DNA of 64,000 nucleotides from Dyadobacter crusticola DSM 16708 (GCF_000701505.1 NZ_JNJB01000006.1:310001-374000), one strand, 5' to 3'. Positions 9,769-19,765 are shown, counted from the stretch's first letter. The notes: generated by a model not told the origin, from the sequence alone. Made by a program: numbers and translations.

Positions 9769-11268
9769 ATGAAAGTAAAATTACTCAGGTCCCTCACGAT
9801 CGGCTATTTACTGGTTCCGAACCTGCTCTATTATTTCTTTTGGACGAAAACCGCAATTGCGGCCGTCTGGATTCTCTTACTTCTGGCTGCATTTGCAACT
9901 GTGCTTACTTCGGGTAACTTCAATTCGGATGCACGCGCGTCGCTGACTGCCAAAGATCTGGGTGTCTTAATTGCAGTTGCATTGCTGATCACCTTCGTCT
10001 CCGGCGCGGCAGGATTGTCTTACCAAACCTTCGACTACTGGTGCCATAACACTAAATTTTACGAACTCTTCAAATACGACTGGCCGATCCGCATTCCGCA
10101 GGACGGGCCGGTGATTTCCTACTATTACGGCTACTATGTCGTGCCTGCGTTGATCTTTAAATGGTTGGGCGGCATTAATGAGGCTGTTATTTTCATCTGG
10201 ACGGCAATTGGCTTCTTCCTGGGGCTCGCGTGGGTATACCTGGCTTTGAACAAGAGCATCATTTTCACATTGCTCGCCACTGCTGTGGGCGACACGCCGC
10301 ACGTGATCAAGACTGTTTTCTACAAATTCACGCACATGTGGTACCAAATGGGAGATTTCGGTCTTGAATCGTGGTCAAACTTCGAAAACTTGCTTTGGGT
10401 ACCCAACCAGGTGATTCCGACCCTGATGATCGGCGGCATGTTTGTGTATCTGCTTAAAAACAAGCTTGACGTTGAGCACATTGTACTGCCGGTCGCGCTC
10501 ACCTTCTGGTGGGCGGTTTTCCCGGCTTTCACGGGCGGACTGTTGGTGGCTATTGTGATTGTTCGCAAATGGCTCCTCGCAGGTCTGAGGCTTGACTGGG
10601 GGCTGGTGTCCAAGCATGTTGTATTGCCATTTTTGTGCTGTTTGCCAATGCTGGTGTTCCTGACCTCACATGAAGAGCCGCCTATTTCGGGATTTATCTG
10701 GCAGTTTCCGGACAGTATGCCAAGTAGAGTGATAGAGTACATTGTGAACATCGGTATCAATCTGGTACTCTTCTTCTTCTGTTATCGTTACTTCAGCTCA
10801 CGGCAAACTTCGCCAATGGATTCGTTTCCATTCTACGTGATCCTGTTCTTCTTTATGGTATTCCCTATTTACCGGGTAGGCAAGGTGAATGATTTCCTGT
10901 TCCGTGGATTGATGCCGTACCTGATTATCATAGGTATTTACGTGTTTTATCCGTTTACGACTGGGTCTTGGCAGGACTCCTGGCGGATGATGCGCAAATC
11001 GCTTTTGAAGCTTGCCTTTATTGCTGTTATGGCCTCGTGCTCATTCATTGCAATTGGCCGGGTCGTGCGTTCATTGCGGGTTAATGTAATAACGAAGCAT
11101 TATTTCCCAGATCGCGTTGTTTTTGATCCTATTCCTTATGATGCTTACCCGAATATCTATGAAGTGCTGCGAGACAAATGGTCGCAGCGAGAGGCAGATC
11201 AGTACCTAGGTAAAAAGGACTCGTTTTACGAATTGAAAATGGCTCCGGCAAATCCCGCTGATAATTGA
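9769..11268 (+). CDS. polytopic inner-membrane protein, GT-C-like
   Basis: A 499-residue protein with roughly ten to twelve hydrophobic segments over most of its length. After the third segment comes a loop with S-Y-Y-Y-G-Y-Y (about residue 120), reminiscent of the tyrosine-rich motif of DUF2298 and other GT-C-fold membrane glycosyltransferases. It ends in a soluble tail of about 60 residues. The general plan suggests a lipid-linked sugar transferase, but I cannot name the reaction. It stands alone, with the divergent aminopeptidase gene upstream and recA downstream. Confidence 0.7.
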   Translation: MKVKLLRSLTIGYLLVPNLLYYFFWTKTAIAAVWILLLLAAFATVLTSGNFNSDARASLTAKDLGVLIAVALLITFVSGAAGLSYQTFDYWCHNTKFYELFKYDWPIRIPQDGPVISYYYGYYVVPALIFKWLGGINEAVIFIWTAIGFFLGLAWVYLALNKSIIFTLLATAVGDTPHVIKTVFYKFTHMWYQMGDFGLESWSNFENLLWVPNQVIPTLMIGGMFVYLLKNKLDVEHIVLPVALTFWWAVFPAFTGGLLVAIVIVRKWLLAGLRLDWGLVSKHVVLPFLCCLPMLVFLTSHEEPPISGFIWQFPDSMPSRVIEYIVNIGINLVLFFFCYRYFSSRQTSPMDSFPFYVILFFFMVFPIYRVGKVNDFLFRGLMPYLIIIGIYVFYPFTTGSWQDSWRMMRKSLLKLAFIAVMASCSFIAIGRVVRSLRVNVITKHYFPDRVVFDPIPYDAYPNIYEVLRDKWSQREADQYLGKKDSFYELKMAPANPADN

Positions 11269-11365
11269 AATGATCCGCTTGAACACTCAGGTTGTACACC
11301 CATTTTTATAAAATGTCAAAACTGGAATTTGAAGCCATTTTCTTGAATTAACCGCATAAAGCGGG

Positions 11366-11396
11366 TTGGAATTATTACAAATTTTTGGTATTTTTA
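11366..11396 (+). promoter_or_regulatory. candidate recA promoter
   Basis: TTG (11366-11368) and TATTTTTA (11389-11396, one mismatch to TAnnTTTG) are 20 bases apart. The leader to the recA ATG would be about 80 bases. No LexA-like palindrome that I recognise is present. Confidence 0.35.
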
Positions 11397-11482
11397 CATG
11401 AAAGACAACCCCTTTTTGATTGCGGTTTTTGGAATTCAAGAACCTGCGGTTTTTACACAAACTAAATTCTGTTTACCATTTT

Positions 11483-12553
11483 ATGGCACAACCAAACACA
11501 ACAGATAAGGACAACAAATTAAAAGCGTTACAGACCACGCTGGAAAAGCTTGATAAAGCTTATGGTAAAGGCACAGTGATGCGCCTGAGCGACAGCAAGG
11601 TTTTAGATATTCCTGTAATCTCAACCGGTTCCCTCGGACTTGACCTGGCGCTTGGCGTTGGCGGCGTTCCCCGTGGCCGTGTCGTGGAGATTTACGGACC
11701 TGAATCGTCCGGTAAAACCACGCTGTCAATGCATTGCATTGCAGAAGCTCAGAAGAAAGGCGGACTGGCTGCTTTTATAGATGCTGAGCACGCTTTTGAC
11801 CGTTCTTATGCTGAAAAATTAGGAATAGATACAAGTAACCTGCTGATCTCACAGCCTGACAGCGGCGAGCAGGCACTTGAAATTGCCGAGCACCTGATCA
11901 GTAGCGGCGCAGTAGATATCATTGTAATTGACTCTGTTGCCGCATTGGTTCCACGCGCTGAGCTGGAAGGTGAAATGGGCGACAGTAAAATGGGTCTGCA
12001 GGCAAGGTTAATGTCGCAGGCACTTCGTAAGCTGACCGGAGTTATCAATAAAACTGGCTGCTGCTGTATATTCATTAACCAGTTGAGAGAGAAGATCGGT
12101 GTAATGTTCGGTAACCCCGAAACAACTACCGGTGGTAATGCACTTAAATATTACGCTTCGGTACGTCTGGATATCCGTCGTGTTGGCCAGATCAAAGAAA
12201 GTGCTGATGCGATCCTGGGTAACCGTACACGGGTTAAAGTGGTAAAAAACAAAGTTGCACCTCCATTCAAGGTTGTTGAATTCGATATCATGTATGGCGA
12301 AGGTATTTCCAAAGTAGGAGAGGTGATTGACCTTGCCGTGGAGCTTGACATTGTGAAGAAAGCCGGATCCTGGTTCAGCTATGACGGCAACCGGTTAGGA
12401 CAAGGTAGAGATGCGGTTAAGTCGCTCTTGAAAGACAATCCTGAATTGCTGGAAGAACTCGAATCGAAAGTGCGCGGGAAAGTAAATAACGATCCCGATT
12501 CTTTGATCGATACCAGTGAGCCAAATGTCGTTGACGACGGAGCTCCGCTATAA
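11483..12553 (+). CDS. recA: recombinase RecA
   Basis: A 356-residue RecA that forms filaments on single-stranded DNA, drives strand exchange and activates SOS-type cleavage. It has Walker A G-P-E-S-S-G-K-T (72-79), Walker [13 protein letters not shown], the L2/ATP-sensing region [20 protein letters not shown], and the usual acidic C-terminus. ATG 11483 gives the normal N-terminus; an upstream in-frame ATG at 11420 would add 21 atypical residues. It is monocistronic, followed by a strong terminator. Confidence 0.98.
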   Translation: MAQPNTTDKDNKLKALQTTLEKLDKAYGKGTVMRLSDSKVLDIPVISTGSLGLDLALGVGGVPRGRVVEIYGPESSGKTTLSMHCIAEAQKKGGLAAFIDAEHAFDRSYAEKLGIDTSNLLISQPDSGEQALEIAEHLISSGAVDIIVIDSVAALVPRAELEGEMGDSKMGLQARLMSQALRKLTGVINKTGCCCIFINQLREKIGVMFGNPETTTGGNALKYYASVRLDIRRVGQIKESADAILGNRTRVKVVKNKVAPPFKVVEFDIMYGEGISKVGEVIDLAVELDIVKKAGSWFSYDGNRLGQGRDAVKSLLKDNPELLEELESKVRGKVNNDPDSLIDTSEPNVVDDGAPL

Positions 12554-12575
12554 GTCTCTAAATGCTGACTAAATA

Positions 12576-12606
12576 AAAAATGCCCTGTTTTTAGCAGGGC
12601 ATTTTT
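12576..12606. terminator. bidirectional intrinsic terminator
   Basis: A perfect seven-base-pair stem TGCCCTG/CAGGGCA (12581-12587 with 12595-12601) is flanked by A and T runs on both sides. It lies between the convergent recA and AAA+ ATPase genes and should serve both. Confidence 0.85.
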
Positions 12607-12628
12607 GTTATAACTTACTTCAATCGAA

Positions 12629-14164
12629 TCAGAAAGGTTTCCGGTCGTCGTCATCTTCGTCGAAATCGTAGTCCTCATCCTCAGGACCGGAGAACATACT
12701 GCTTACCAAATCCTGGAATTTCATACCCTGATCAAGTGACTGCTTGCCGATCAGCGAGAATTCAGCCATACCGTGCAATGCGAATTCCATCATAAACAGC
12801 TTTTCCTCCGCACTTGAATATGCACTCAGCATATCAACGAAATCATCCAGTCCGTCAATGGTTTTGAGCCTTGCAATGTACTCCCGGTCGGTCATATCGC
12901 CCGGCATTTCCATTTCATTGCCGGAACCGAACCACTCAATTACTTTCGCATACGGATTGATTTTGCTCTTCTTGGTTTTCTCAGGATCCGGGAAGAAGTT
13001 CAGGAACTGCGTCCGAATTGCTTTTCCAATCAGGTTTTGAGCTACGATCACCGGCCCTTCCACCTCGCCTTCATAAACCAGCTCAACCTTCCCGCAGATT
13101 GCCGAAACAACTCCATACAAGTCTGAAATGCGTACATAAGTCGAAGTTTCACCATTGATCAATGCACGTCGCTCGGCCGTACTCAACAGGCTTTCATAAG
13201 CAGAGATCGTCAGACGAGCCGAAACGCCACTTTTACTATCAACATACTCACTTTCACGTGCTTCGAATGCGATTTGCTCGATCAGCGTTTTAGCCAGCTC
13301 GTTAATTTGTACCAGAGTCTTTTGCTCTTCCTTCACAACCGCTTCCTGCTCGGTAATTCTCTTGCCGGTTTCAATGGTTTTGGGATAGTGCGTGACAATC
13401 TGGCTTTCAATGCGGTCTTTCAAGGGAGTTACGATGCTACCGCGGTTGGTGTAATCCTCCGGGTTAGCCGTAAATACAAATTGAATATCGAGCGGTAGAC
13501 GCAGTTTAAAACCACGGATCTGAATATCACCCTCCTGCAAAATATTAAACAATGCAACCTGAATACGCGCCTGCAAGTCGGGCAACTCATTGATCACGAA
13601 AATCCCCCTGTGAGAGCGTGGGATCAAACCAAAATGGATCACGCGCTCGTCAGAATAAGGCAATTTTAATGTCGCCGCTTTGATCGGGTCCACATCGCCG
13701 ATCAAATCCGCTACCGAAACATCGGGTGTAGCCAGTTTTTCAGTATATCGATCGCTTCTGTGAAGCCATTCTATTTCGGTATGGTCACCATGCTCCGCAA
13801 TCAAATCTTTGGAATGGCGGCTCAGTGGCGCAAAAGGATCGTCGTGCAGGTCGGAACCTTTGACAAAGGGGATAAACTCATCGAGCAAATCGACCATCAT
13901 ACGCGCAATACGCGTTTTAGCCTGCCCCCTCAAACCCAAGAAGTTGATGTTATGCATCGAGAGAATGGCCCGTTCCACATCGGGAATCACCGTTTCTTCA
14001 TAACCCCAGATCCCCGGGAAAATATGTTCTTTATTTCTGATTTTCGCAATCAGATTATCTCTTAACTCCTGCTTAATGGAACGTGATTGATAACCTGCTT
14101 TTTTAAGTTCTCCGAGCGTTTGAATGCCCAGACGTTCTGAACTGGTAAGCTGTGAGTAATTCAT
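12629..14164 (-). CDS. MoxR/Mg-chelatase-like AAA+ ATPase
   Basis: A 511-residue AAA+ ATPase of the ChlI/MoxR type. Walker A is G-L-R-G-Q-A-K-T near residue 78. The Walker B segment reads I-F-V-I-N-E, with Asn in place of the usual Asp. Sensor-like T-A-N-P-E-D and an arginine-rich region follow. The C-terminus ends in a very acidic tail (about 15 residues, mostly Asp and Glu). Such ATPases normally work with a von Willebrand factor A protein to remodel targets; none lies beside this gene in the window. It begins 15 bases after rny and is probably the last gene of the pheT-to-rny operon. Confidence 0.82.
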   Translation of the reverse strand: MNYSQLTSSERLGIQTLGELKKAGYQSRSIKQELRDNLIAKIRNKEHIFPGIWGYEETVIPDVERAILSMHNINFLGLRGQAKTRIARMMVDLLDEFIPFVKGSDLHDDPFAPLSRHSKDLIAEHGDHTEIEWLHRSDRYTEKLATPDVSVADLIGDVDPIKAATLKLPYSDERVIHFGLIPRSHRGIFVINELPDLQARIQVALFNILQEGDIQIRGFKLRLPLDIQFVFTANPEDYTNRGSIVTPLKDRIESQIVTHYPKTIETGKRITEQEAVVKEEQKTLVQINELAKTLIEQIAFEARESEYVDSKSGVSARLTISAYESLLSTAERRALINGETSTYVRISDLYGVVSAICGKVELVYEGEVEGPVIVAQNLIGKAIRTQFLNFFPDPEKTKKSKINPYAKVIEWFGSGNEMEMPGDMTDREYIARLKTIDGLDDFVDMLSAYSSAEEKLFMMEFALHGMAEFSLIGKQSLDQGMKFQDLVSSMFSGPEDEDYDFDEDDDDRKPF

Positions 14165-14179
14165 GTATGAGAATCTAAG

Positions 14180-15751
14180 TTAGCGCGCATAGGCAACCGA
14201 ACGCATTTCGCGGATCACAGTGATCTTGATTTGTCCGGGGTACTGCATTTCTTTTTCAATTTTTTGAGATATATCAAATGACAGCATTCCTGCTTTTTCA
14301 TCGGATACATTTTCTGCGTCGATAATTACCCTCAGCTCTCGACCAGCCTGGATTGCATAGCATTTTTCGACTCCGTCAAATGACAACGCCATATTTTCCA
14401 AATCGCGCAGACGCTGGATGTAAGACTCCATCATTTCGCGGCGCGCACCCGGGCGGGAGCCTGAAATGGCGTCACAAACCTGGATAATCGGGGATAAAAT
14501 GCTGGTCATCTCGATCTCATCGTGGTGAGCGCCGATCGCATTGCACACCTCTGGATTTTCCTTGTATTTCTTAGCAAGCTCCATTCCCAGGATTGCGTGC
14601 GGCAGATCTGATTCTTCCGGCCACACTTTTCCGATATCGTGGAGTAGTCCGGCACGTTTGGCCAGCTTCGTATTCAGTCCGAGTTCCGATGCCATTGTCG
14701 CACAAAGTTTTGCTACTTCACGAGAGTGTTGCAGCAGGTTCTGGCCGTAAGAAGAGCGGAAACGCATTCTTCCGATCATTTTCACCAGCTCAGGGTGCAA
14801 GCCGTGGATACCCATATCAATGACGGTACGCTCCCCGATTTCCACGATCTCGTCGTCGATGTTTTTGCGTGTTTTGGCTACTACTTCTTCAATTCTGGCC
14901 GGGTGAATCCTTCCGTCCTGAACAAGTCTGTGTAGTGATAGTCTTGCTATTTCTCTCCGTACAGGATCAAAGCCGGAGATAACAATTGCTTCCGGTGTAT
15001 CATCCACAATGATTTCAACACCTGTTGCCGCTTCCAGAGCGCGGATGTTGCGTCCTTCGCGACCAATGATTTTTCCTTTGATATCGTCATTTTCGATATT
15101 GAAAACAGACACGCAGTTTTCGATGGCGTGCTCGGCAGCAGTTCTCTGAATGGTTTCAATGACAATTTTCTTGGCCTCCTTGGTAGCAGTAAGCCTGGCT
15201 TCTTCCATTGCGCTTTTCACGTAAGATCCGGCGCGGGTGTCTGCTTCTGCTTTGAGTGCATCGATGAGTTGTTCGCGGGCCTGTTCTGCGGTAAGATTTG
15301 CGATTTTTTCCAGCTGTGCTACTTGTTGCTGCAGCGACTTTTCAGCTTCTTCCTTGCGTTTAGTCGCGGTTTCCAGCTGCTGGTTCAAGTTATTTTTAAG
15401 CGCTTCCAGTTCATTCTCGCGGCGTTTGTTCTGCTCGATAGACTGGTTCAGGCTTTGTTCGCGCTGTTTGAGTTTCTGTTCGTTGCTTTGAAGAATGCTC
15501 CGTTTTTTATTGGCATCTTCTTCAAATTCTGATTTCAAGCGCAGGTACTTTTCTTTTGCTTCCAGGATGCGGTCCTTTTTAATATTCTCGGCAGCACTTT
15601 CTGCATTTCTGAGAATCTCGGCCGCTCTTTCCTGAGCTTCCTTTTCCTTCTGATCAAATGACCGCTGGAAAATATACTTACCTGCGAAAATACCCACGCC
15701 GACCGCAATAATGTCGGACAGGACTACGATGAAAAACAAAGAATTTGACAT
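14180..15751 (-). CDS. rny: ribonuclease Y
   Basis: A 523-residue membrane-anchored endoribonuclease that starts mRNA decay. It has an N-terminal membrane helix (about residues 5-24), a long charged coiled coil to about residue 205, a KH RNA-binding domain with the G-x-x-G loop (G-R-E-G-R-N), and an HD metal-dependent catalytic domain with L-L-H371-D372-I-G-K. All parts needed for activity are present. It lies 120 bases downstream of zapA. That spacer holds a seven-base-pair hairpin (TAGTCGG/CCAACTA, minus strand) without a U tract, so readthrough from the upstream genes is likely. Confidence 0.96.
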   Translation of the reverse strand: MSNSLFFIVVLSDIIAVGVGIFAGKYIFQRSFDQKEKEAQERAAEILRNAESAAENIKKDRILEAKEKYLRLKSEFEEDANKKRSILQSNEQKLKQREQSLNQSIEQNKRRENELEALKNNLNQQLETATKRKEEAEKSLQQQVAQLEKIANLTAEQAREQLIDALKAEADTRAGSYVKSAMEEARLTATKEAKKIVIETIQRTAAEHAIENCVSVFNIENDDIKGKIIGREGRNIRALEAATGVEIIVDDTPEAIVISGFDPVRREIARLSLHRLVQDGRIHPARIEEVVAKTRKNIDDEIVEIGERTVIDMGIHGLHPELVKMIGRMRFRSSYGQNLLQHSREVAKLCATMASELGLNTKLAKRAGLLHDIGKVWPEESDLPHAILGMELAKKYKENPEVCNAIGAHHDEIEMTSILSPIIQVCDAISGSRPGARREMMESYIQRLRDLENMALSFDGVEKCYAIQAGRELRVIIDAENVSDEKAGMLSFDISQKIEKEMQYPGQIKITVIREMRSVAYAR

Positions 15752-15871
15752 TTCAATAAAGGTTTTATATATAGTTGGTTTTACCGACTACACCAATGCT
15801 AAAATGCCGAAAGTGAAGGAGTTAAAAGAAATATCAGAAGATTATCAAATAAAAGGTCTGTTGTATAGTGG

Positions 15872-16183
15872 TTAGCTCTCGATGGCGCCGGATATTACTT
15901 CATCCAGCTTTTCAACTCTGTTCTTAAAAGCCAGAACCAGATCATCCATTTGCTCCTGGTTCCGCTGCAATGCCACCAGGCATTCGATAGAAGTCAGCGC
16001 GATGGCCTCAATATCTCCGTATACTTTTCCTCTTAATTTATGCTGTTGCACGCGATGCAAGAACACCTCATACCCATCCCTATAGAATTTCTCCTGATCC
16101 GCCGGAACGCTCAGTTTGAAACCTCTGTCCAGCAGTTTTATAAAGACAGAAACGTCTGGATTAGGTATGCTATTTTTTTTCAT
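15872..16183 (-). CDS. zapA: cell division protein ZapA
   Basis: A 103-residue protein fitting the ZapA family: an N-terminal strand-rich head (S-V-F-I-K-L-L-D-R-G-F-K-L-S-V-P) followed by a long helix with I-E-A-I-A-L-T-S-I. ZapA bundles FtsZ filaments at the division ring. The start overlaps the preceding coiled-coil gene by four bases, so the two are translationally coupled. The order pheT - coiled-coil gene - zapA - rny is, as I recall, common in Bacteroidota. Overall sequence similarity across this family is low, so the call rests on length, head motif and context. Confidence 0.75.
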   Translation of the reverse strand: MKKNSIPNPDVSVFIKLLDRGFKLSVPADQEKFYRDGYEVFLHRVQQHKLRGKVYGDIEAIALTSIECLVALQRNQEQMDDLVLAFKNRVEKLDEVISGAIES

Positions 16184-16524
16184 AAGGTCTCTTCAAGCAA
16201 TTCTATGCACTTATCAATCTCCTGGATATATCTTTCAACTGATTCTTTCAGCTCGGCAATTCCGCTTGTTGGTGTCAGTTTACTAGTGACAATTTTAGCG
16301 AAAGTTTTGGACTTATTAAAGTCTTTTTCCAAACTCCCGCTTTTTTTCTTCAATTCCCTGGCGTCCTCTTTTAGTTTAATATTGGCCTGCCGGAGCTCCG
16401 CATTTTCACGCTGAAGCTCCGCAATTGTCCAGCTCATTTTCTCTTTTGTATTGATCAGAAATTCGAGTTTTCTCTCAAGATCAGACAGTTTGTGTTCGAT
16501 TATGCGCTCGATGCTTCTTTCCAT
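16180..16524 (-). CDS. coiled-coil protein coupled to zapA
   Basis: A 114-residue, highly charged protein predicted to be almost entirely coiled coil (about residues 5-75), with a Lys-rich middle and a second helix at the end. There is no signal peptide or membrane segment. It overlaps zapA by four bases, so the products are probably made in equal amounts and may interact. By position and character it could be the functional counterpart of ZapB, but there is no motif to prove that. It follows pheT by 44 bases. Confidence 0.75.
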   Translation of the reverse strand: MERSIERIIEHKLSDLERKLEFLINTKEKMSWTIAELQRENAELRQANIKLKEDARELKKKSGSLEKDFNKSKTFAKIVTSKLTPTSGIAELKESVERYIQEIDKCIELLEETL

Positions 16525-16568
16525 TGTCCAGCCTGTTGAATGTTGATCAACACAATTTTAAAACTGAT

Positions 16569-18998
16569 TTACTTCCTGATCACGGCTTCAAATTCCTTTT
16601 CATAAGCTGCGATCAAACGCTGCATCGACTTGTCGATTACCTTATCTGTCAATGTCTGCTGGTCGTCCTGAAGAATGAAGCTAATGGAATAGGATTTTTT
16701 CCCTTCCAGGTTTGCGCCTTCGTATACATCAAACACATTCACGGCGCGGAGCAGCTGTCGCTCGGTTCGGTAGGCAAGCTGTTTAAGCTCTTCAAACGTG
16801 ATTTTCTTGCCTACAACAAGCGAAAGGTCTCTCCGTACTTCGGGAAATTTGGAAACTTCCTTGTACTGAACCGCCGAATCGTACTGACGTAACAAGTATT
16901 CCCAATCAAAATCGGCAAAATATACAGGCACTTTGATATCAAGCTTTTTTGCAATAGCAGGTTGCAGCAATCCGAGGGTAGCCACAGATTTTTTGTTTAC
17001 AAACAATGTAAGCCCGCTTTTGAAAATGGCTTTGTCAACTTCCTGTTTTTCGACTTCGCGAATCTTCATCGCGCTCAGTACCTGACTCGCAACGCCGGCC
17101 AGATCATGAAAAGTAACTTCACGAGACGTCTGGACCCAGCTTTCCTGCTGAATATTGCCCGTCAGAAAAACCGAAAGTCTTTCCTTTTCGATGTACTTCT
17201 CTCCTGACTTATGATAGGTTTTGCCAAATTCGAACAACTTCAGATCGCGTTGGCGGCGGTTGATATTATACCCAATCACTTCGAGTCCCGAGAAAAGAAG
17301 CGTTTGGCGCATGACAGATAAATCTTCGCTCAGGTAATTGAGGATTTGAACGGGCTCACCGAATAGACTTTCTCTCAAAGACTCCTGATACTCCGGTTTG
17401 GTCAGCGAGTTATTGATCATCTCGTTAAAACCATTTCCAGCCAACAGCTCAGAAATTCTCAATCGAAGCTTCTCAGGATCATTAACAGGGAAATCAGAAA
17501 GGAATTCAGAGCTCATGGCATCTGATAACTCCACTTGTCCGAACCCGTAAATGCGCAGGATTTCTTCGATCACGTCTGCTTCACGCTGCACATCGACGCG
17601 GTAAGGCGGAACAATGGCAGTGAATGTGCTTTCCGTTTCGTTTTCAATGGTAATGTCCAATGCGGCAAGAATGCGGCTGATCTCCGCTTTTTCCAGCTCT
17701 TTTCCAATCAGTCTGTTGATGTTGCGGTACTTCATTTCTACTTTGAAGTCGGCGACAGTCTCTGGATAAACATCGACGATTTCAGAAGATACCTCACCTC
17801 CCGCGATCTCCTGGATCAGCAATGCAGCCCGCTTCAATGCAAAAACAGGCATATTCGGGTCAGTACCTCGCTCGAAGCGGAAAGAAGAATCTGTTTTCAA
17901 GCTGAATCTCTGCGCTGTTTTTCGTACTGAGGCAGGGGAGAAGTAAGCTGATTCAAGGAAAATGGAAGTTGTTTCTGAGGAAACGCCCGAAGTAAGTCCG
18001 CCAAAAACACCGGCAATGCACATCGGCTCCGGCGTGGTACCATCGCCTGCATTGCAAACCATCAGGTCGGTTGCAGCGAGTTTTCTTTCAACACCATCAA
18101 GCGTGACAAACGGTGTTCCTTCTGCCAATGTGGTCACAATTACTTTGCCGCCTTTGATTTTATCGGCATCATAAGCATGCATGGGCTGTCCCAGCTCGTG
18201 GCACACGTAGTTTGTGATATCCACGATATTATTGATTGACCTGATGCCGATCGTCTGCAAACGTGTTTTCAGCCAATCGGGAGACTCTCCAACCTGAATG
18301 CCTGAGATAGTCAGTCCGGTAAACCGCGGCGCTGCTTCCTGGTTTCTGACTTCCACCGGAATGGATAAAGATTGATTTGCTACTGCAAAGTTTTCAACGG
18401 ACGGAAGTTTGATAGACCTGTGTAAAACTGCTTTCAGGTCTCTTGCGACACCGTAATGCGAAGCCGCGTCAGCTCTGTTGGGTGTAAGTCCGATTTCAAT
18501 CAGGTAATCGGAAGAAATGCCGAAGTATTCGCTGGCAGGCGTACCGTTTGGCAGGTCGGTGTCGAGCACCAGAATCCCGTCGTGAGAAGTGCCGGTACCC
18601 AGCTCATCTTCCGCGCAGATCATCCCTTCGGACAATGCGCCACGGATTTTTGATTTTTTTAAAACCAAAGGCTGCTCGCTGCCGGTTGGATAAAGTACTG
18701 CACCTACTGTGGCTACAATCACTTTTTGTCCAGCTGCCACATTCGGCGCGCCACATACAATGGATAATGGATTTTCACCACCCACATCAACAGTGGTAAG
18801 GCTCAGCCTGTCTGCTTCCGGGTGTTTCTCGCAAGTCAATACTTCTCCGACAACTACGCCCTGCAAGCCGCCTTTGATCGATTCAATCTCTTCTATTGCT
18901 TCAACTTCCAGCCCGGTGGCCGTAAGCAGTTTGCCGATTTCATCGGGAGTTTCACTAATTTCAATGAGGTCTTTCAGCCACTTATAAGAGATCTTCAT
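16569..18998 (-). CDS. pheT: phenylalanine--tRNA ligase beta subunit
   Basis: The 809-residue beta subunit of the heterotetrameric synthetase that charges tRNA-Phe. Domains in order are a tRNA-binding OB fold (about 40-150, with C-G-A-P-N-V-A-A-G-Q-K-V), B3/B4 editing (about 215-370), B5 (about 400-475), the catalytic-like core, and the C-terminal anticodon-binding FDX-ACB domain (about 715-809). Its length is standard. The alpha-subunit gene pheS is not nearby, which is usual in this phylum. The leader contains a hairpin close to the start codon. Confidence 0.97.
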   Translation of the reverse strand: MKISYKWLKDLIEISETPDEIGKLLTATGLEVEAIEEIESIKGGLQGVVVGEVLTCEKHPEADRLSLTTVDVGGENPLSIVCGAPNVAAGQKVIVATVGAVLYPTGSEQPLVLKKSKIRGALSEGMICAEDELGTGTSHDGILVLDTDLPNGTPASEYFGISSDYLIEIGLTPNRADAASHYGVARDLKAVLHRSIKLPSVENFAVANQSLSIPVEVRNQEAAPRFTGLTISGIQVGESPDWLKTRLQTIGIRSINNIVDITNYVCHELGQPMHAYDADKIKGGKVIVTTLAEGTPFVTLDGVERKLAATDLMVCNAGDGTTPEPMCIAGVFGGLTSGVSSETTSIFLESAYFSPASVRKTAQRFSLKTDSSFRFERGTDPNMPVFALKRAALLIQEIAGGEVSSEIVDVYPETVADFKVEMKYRNINRLIGKELEKAEISRILAALDITIENETESTFTAIVPPYRVDVQREADVIEEILRIYGFGQVELSDAMSSEFLSDFPVNDPEKLRLRISELLAGNGFNEMINNSLTKPEYQESLRESLFGEPVQILNYLSEDLSVMRQTLLFSGLEVIGYNINRRQRDLKLFEFGKTYHKSGEKYIEKERLSVFLTGNIQQESWVQTSREVTFHDLAGVASQVLSAMKIREVEKQEVDKAIFKSGLTLFVNKKSVATLGLLQPAIAKKLDIKVPVYFADFDWEYLLRQYDSAVQYKEVSKFPEVRRDLSLVVGKKITFEELKQLAYRTERQLLRAVNVFDVYEGANLEGKKSYSISFILQDDQQTLTDKVIDKSMQRLIAAYEKEFEAVIRK

Positions 18999-19011
18999 GC
19001 GATTACTATAA

Positions 19012-19058
19012 TGATAATAAAAGCGGTCATTTCGGTAGACCGCCTTTATGCAAAAATA
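19012..19058 (-). promoter_or_regulatory. pheT leader: -7 element and hairpin with U-rich tail
   Basis: On the minus strand, TATTTTTG (19058-19051) is a perfect -7 element. Directly after it comes a hairpin with stem GCGGTC/GACCGC (19023-19028 with 19038-19043), then TTTTATTATC. It ends about 20 bases before the pheT ATG. It may be the terminator of the upstream DUF1684 gene, a 5' stabilising hairpin or an attenuator. The lack of a clear TTG at -33 weakens the promoter call. Confidence 0.5.
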
Positions 19059-19120
19059 ATGATTTAGTTGGAACAGGTGCGCTCAAATGCATTGCTGCGC
19101 ACTTTTAAGCGGATAAACTG

Positions 19121-19765
19121 CTATTCGTGAACCGAACTTTCGATGAGTTCTCCTGCCTCGATTGGTATAGTAAGCCTGTTTTCTGGGGGTGGAACCGGGC
19201 ATGCATAAGTTTCCTGGTATACACAATAAGGATTATACGCCTTGTTGAAATCGAGCACAATGACGTTGTTTTTGACATTAGCCACAGGATAATCAATGTA
19301 GCGCCCGCCGCCGTAAGTTTGCTTTCCGCTGGTGGCATCCTGGAAAAGAACTGAGATAGTGCCGTCGTTTTCAAGTAGCAGCAGCTTCTGGTCTTCGCCC
19401 ATGATTTTAAAGTTGGCATAACCATACTTCTGGTACTTTTCCGTTGTGCCGTCGGTATATTTTACCACCATTTCCCTATCATCATTCATATAAGGTGAAA
19501 TCGTTGCCTGCACCCGGTAGGTAAGGTTTGGCTCGAAGTAATGCAATCCGTGGAAACCTGCTTTATTTGCAATGGGCGAATCTTCGGAAGTCCTGAACTG
19601 CTCGTCTTTTGCGGCTCTTTCTTCTGCGAGCTGCGTTTTGTATTGCTGGGGGTTCACTGCGGCCAGGGGATCGTTGCCGGCCGAGAAATTCTCGATCACG
19701 AAGTAGGCAAGAATTGCAACGACCATCGCAATTGTGCTGTAACGGATCAGCTTATTTTTAAACAT
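19121..19765 (-). CDS. DUF1684 domain protein, membrane-anchored
   Basis: A 214-residue protein with an N-terminal hydrophobic helix (about residues 9-26), probably a signal anchor. The body matches the DUF1684 family: a central Y-G-G-G-R-Y-I-D-Y-P segment, then N-P-Y-C-V-Y-x-x-x-Y-A-C-P-V-P-P-P-E-N-R-L and a closing I-E-A-G-E. The function of the family is unknown. It is upstream of pheT on the same strand, separated by a hairpin, and is probably transcribed on its own. Confidence 0.85.
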   Translation of the reverse strand: MFKNKLIRYSTIAMVVAILAYFVIENFSAGNDPLAAVNPQQYKTQLAEERAAKDEQFRTSEDSPIANKAGFHGLHYFEPNLTYRVQATISPYMNDDREMVVKYTDGTTEKYQKYGYANFKIMGEDQKLLLLENDGTISVLFQDATSGKQTYGGGRYIDYPVANVKNNVIVLDFNKAYNPYCVYQETYACPVPPPENRLTIPIEAGELIESSVHE

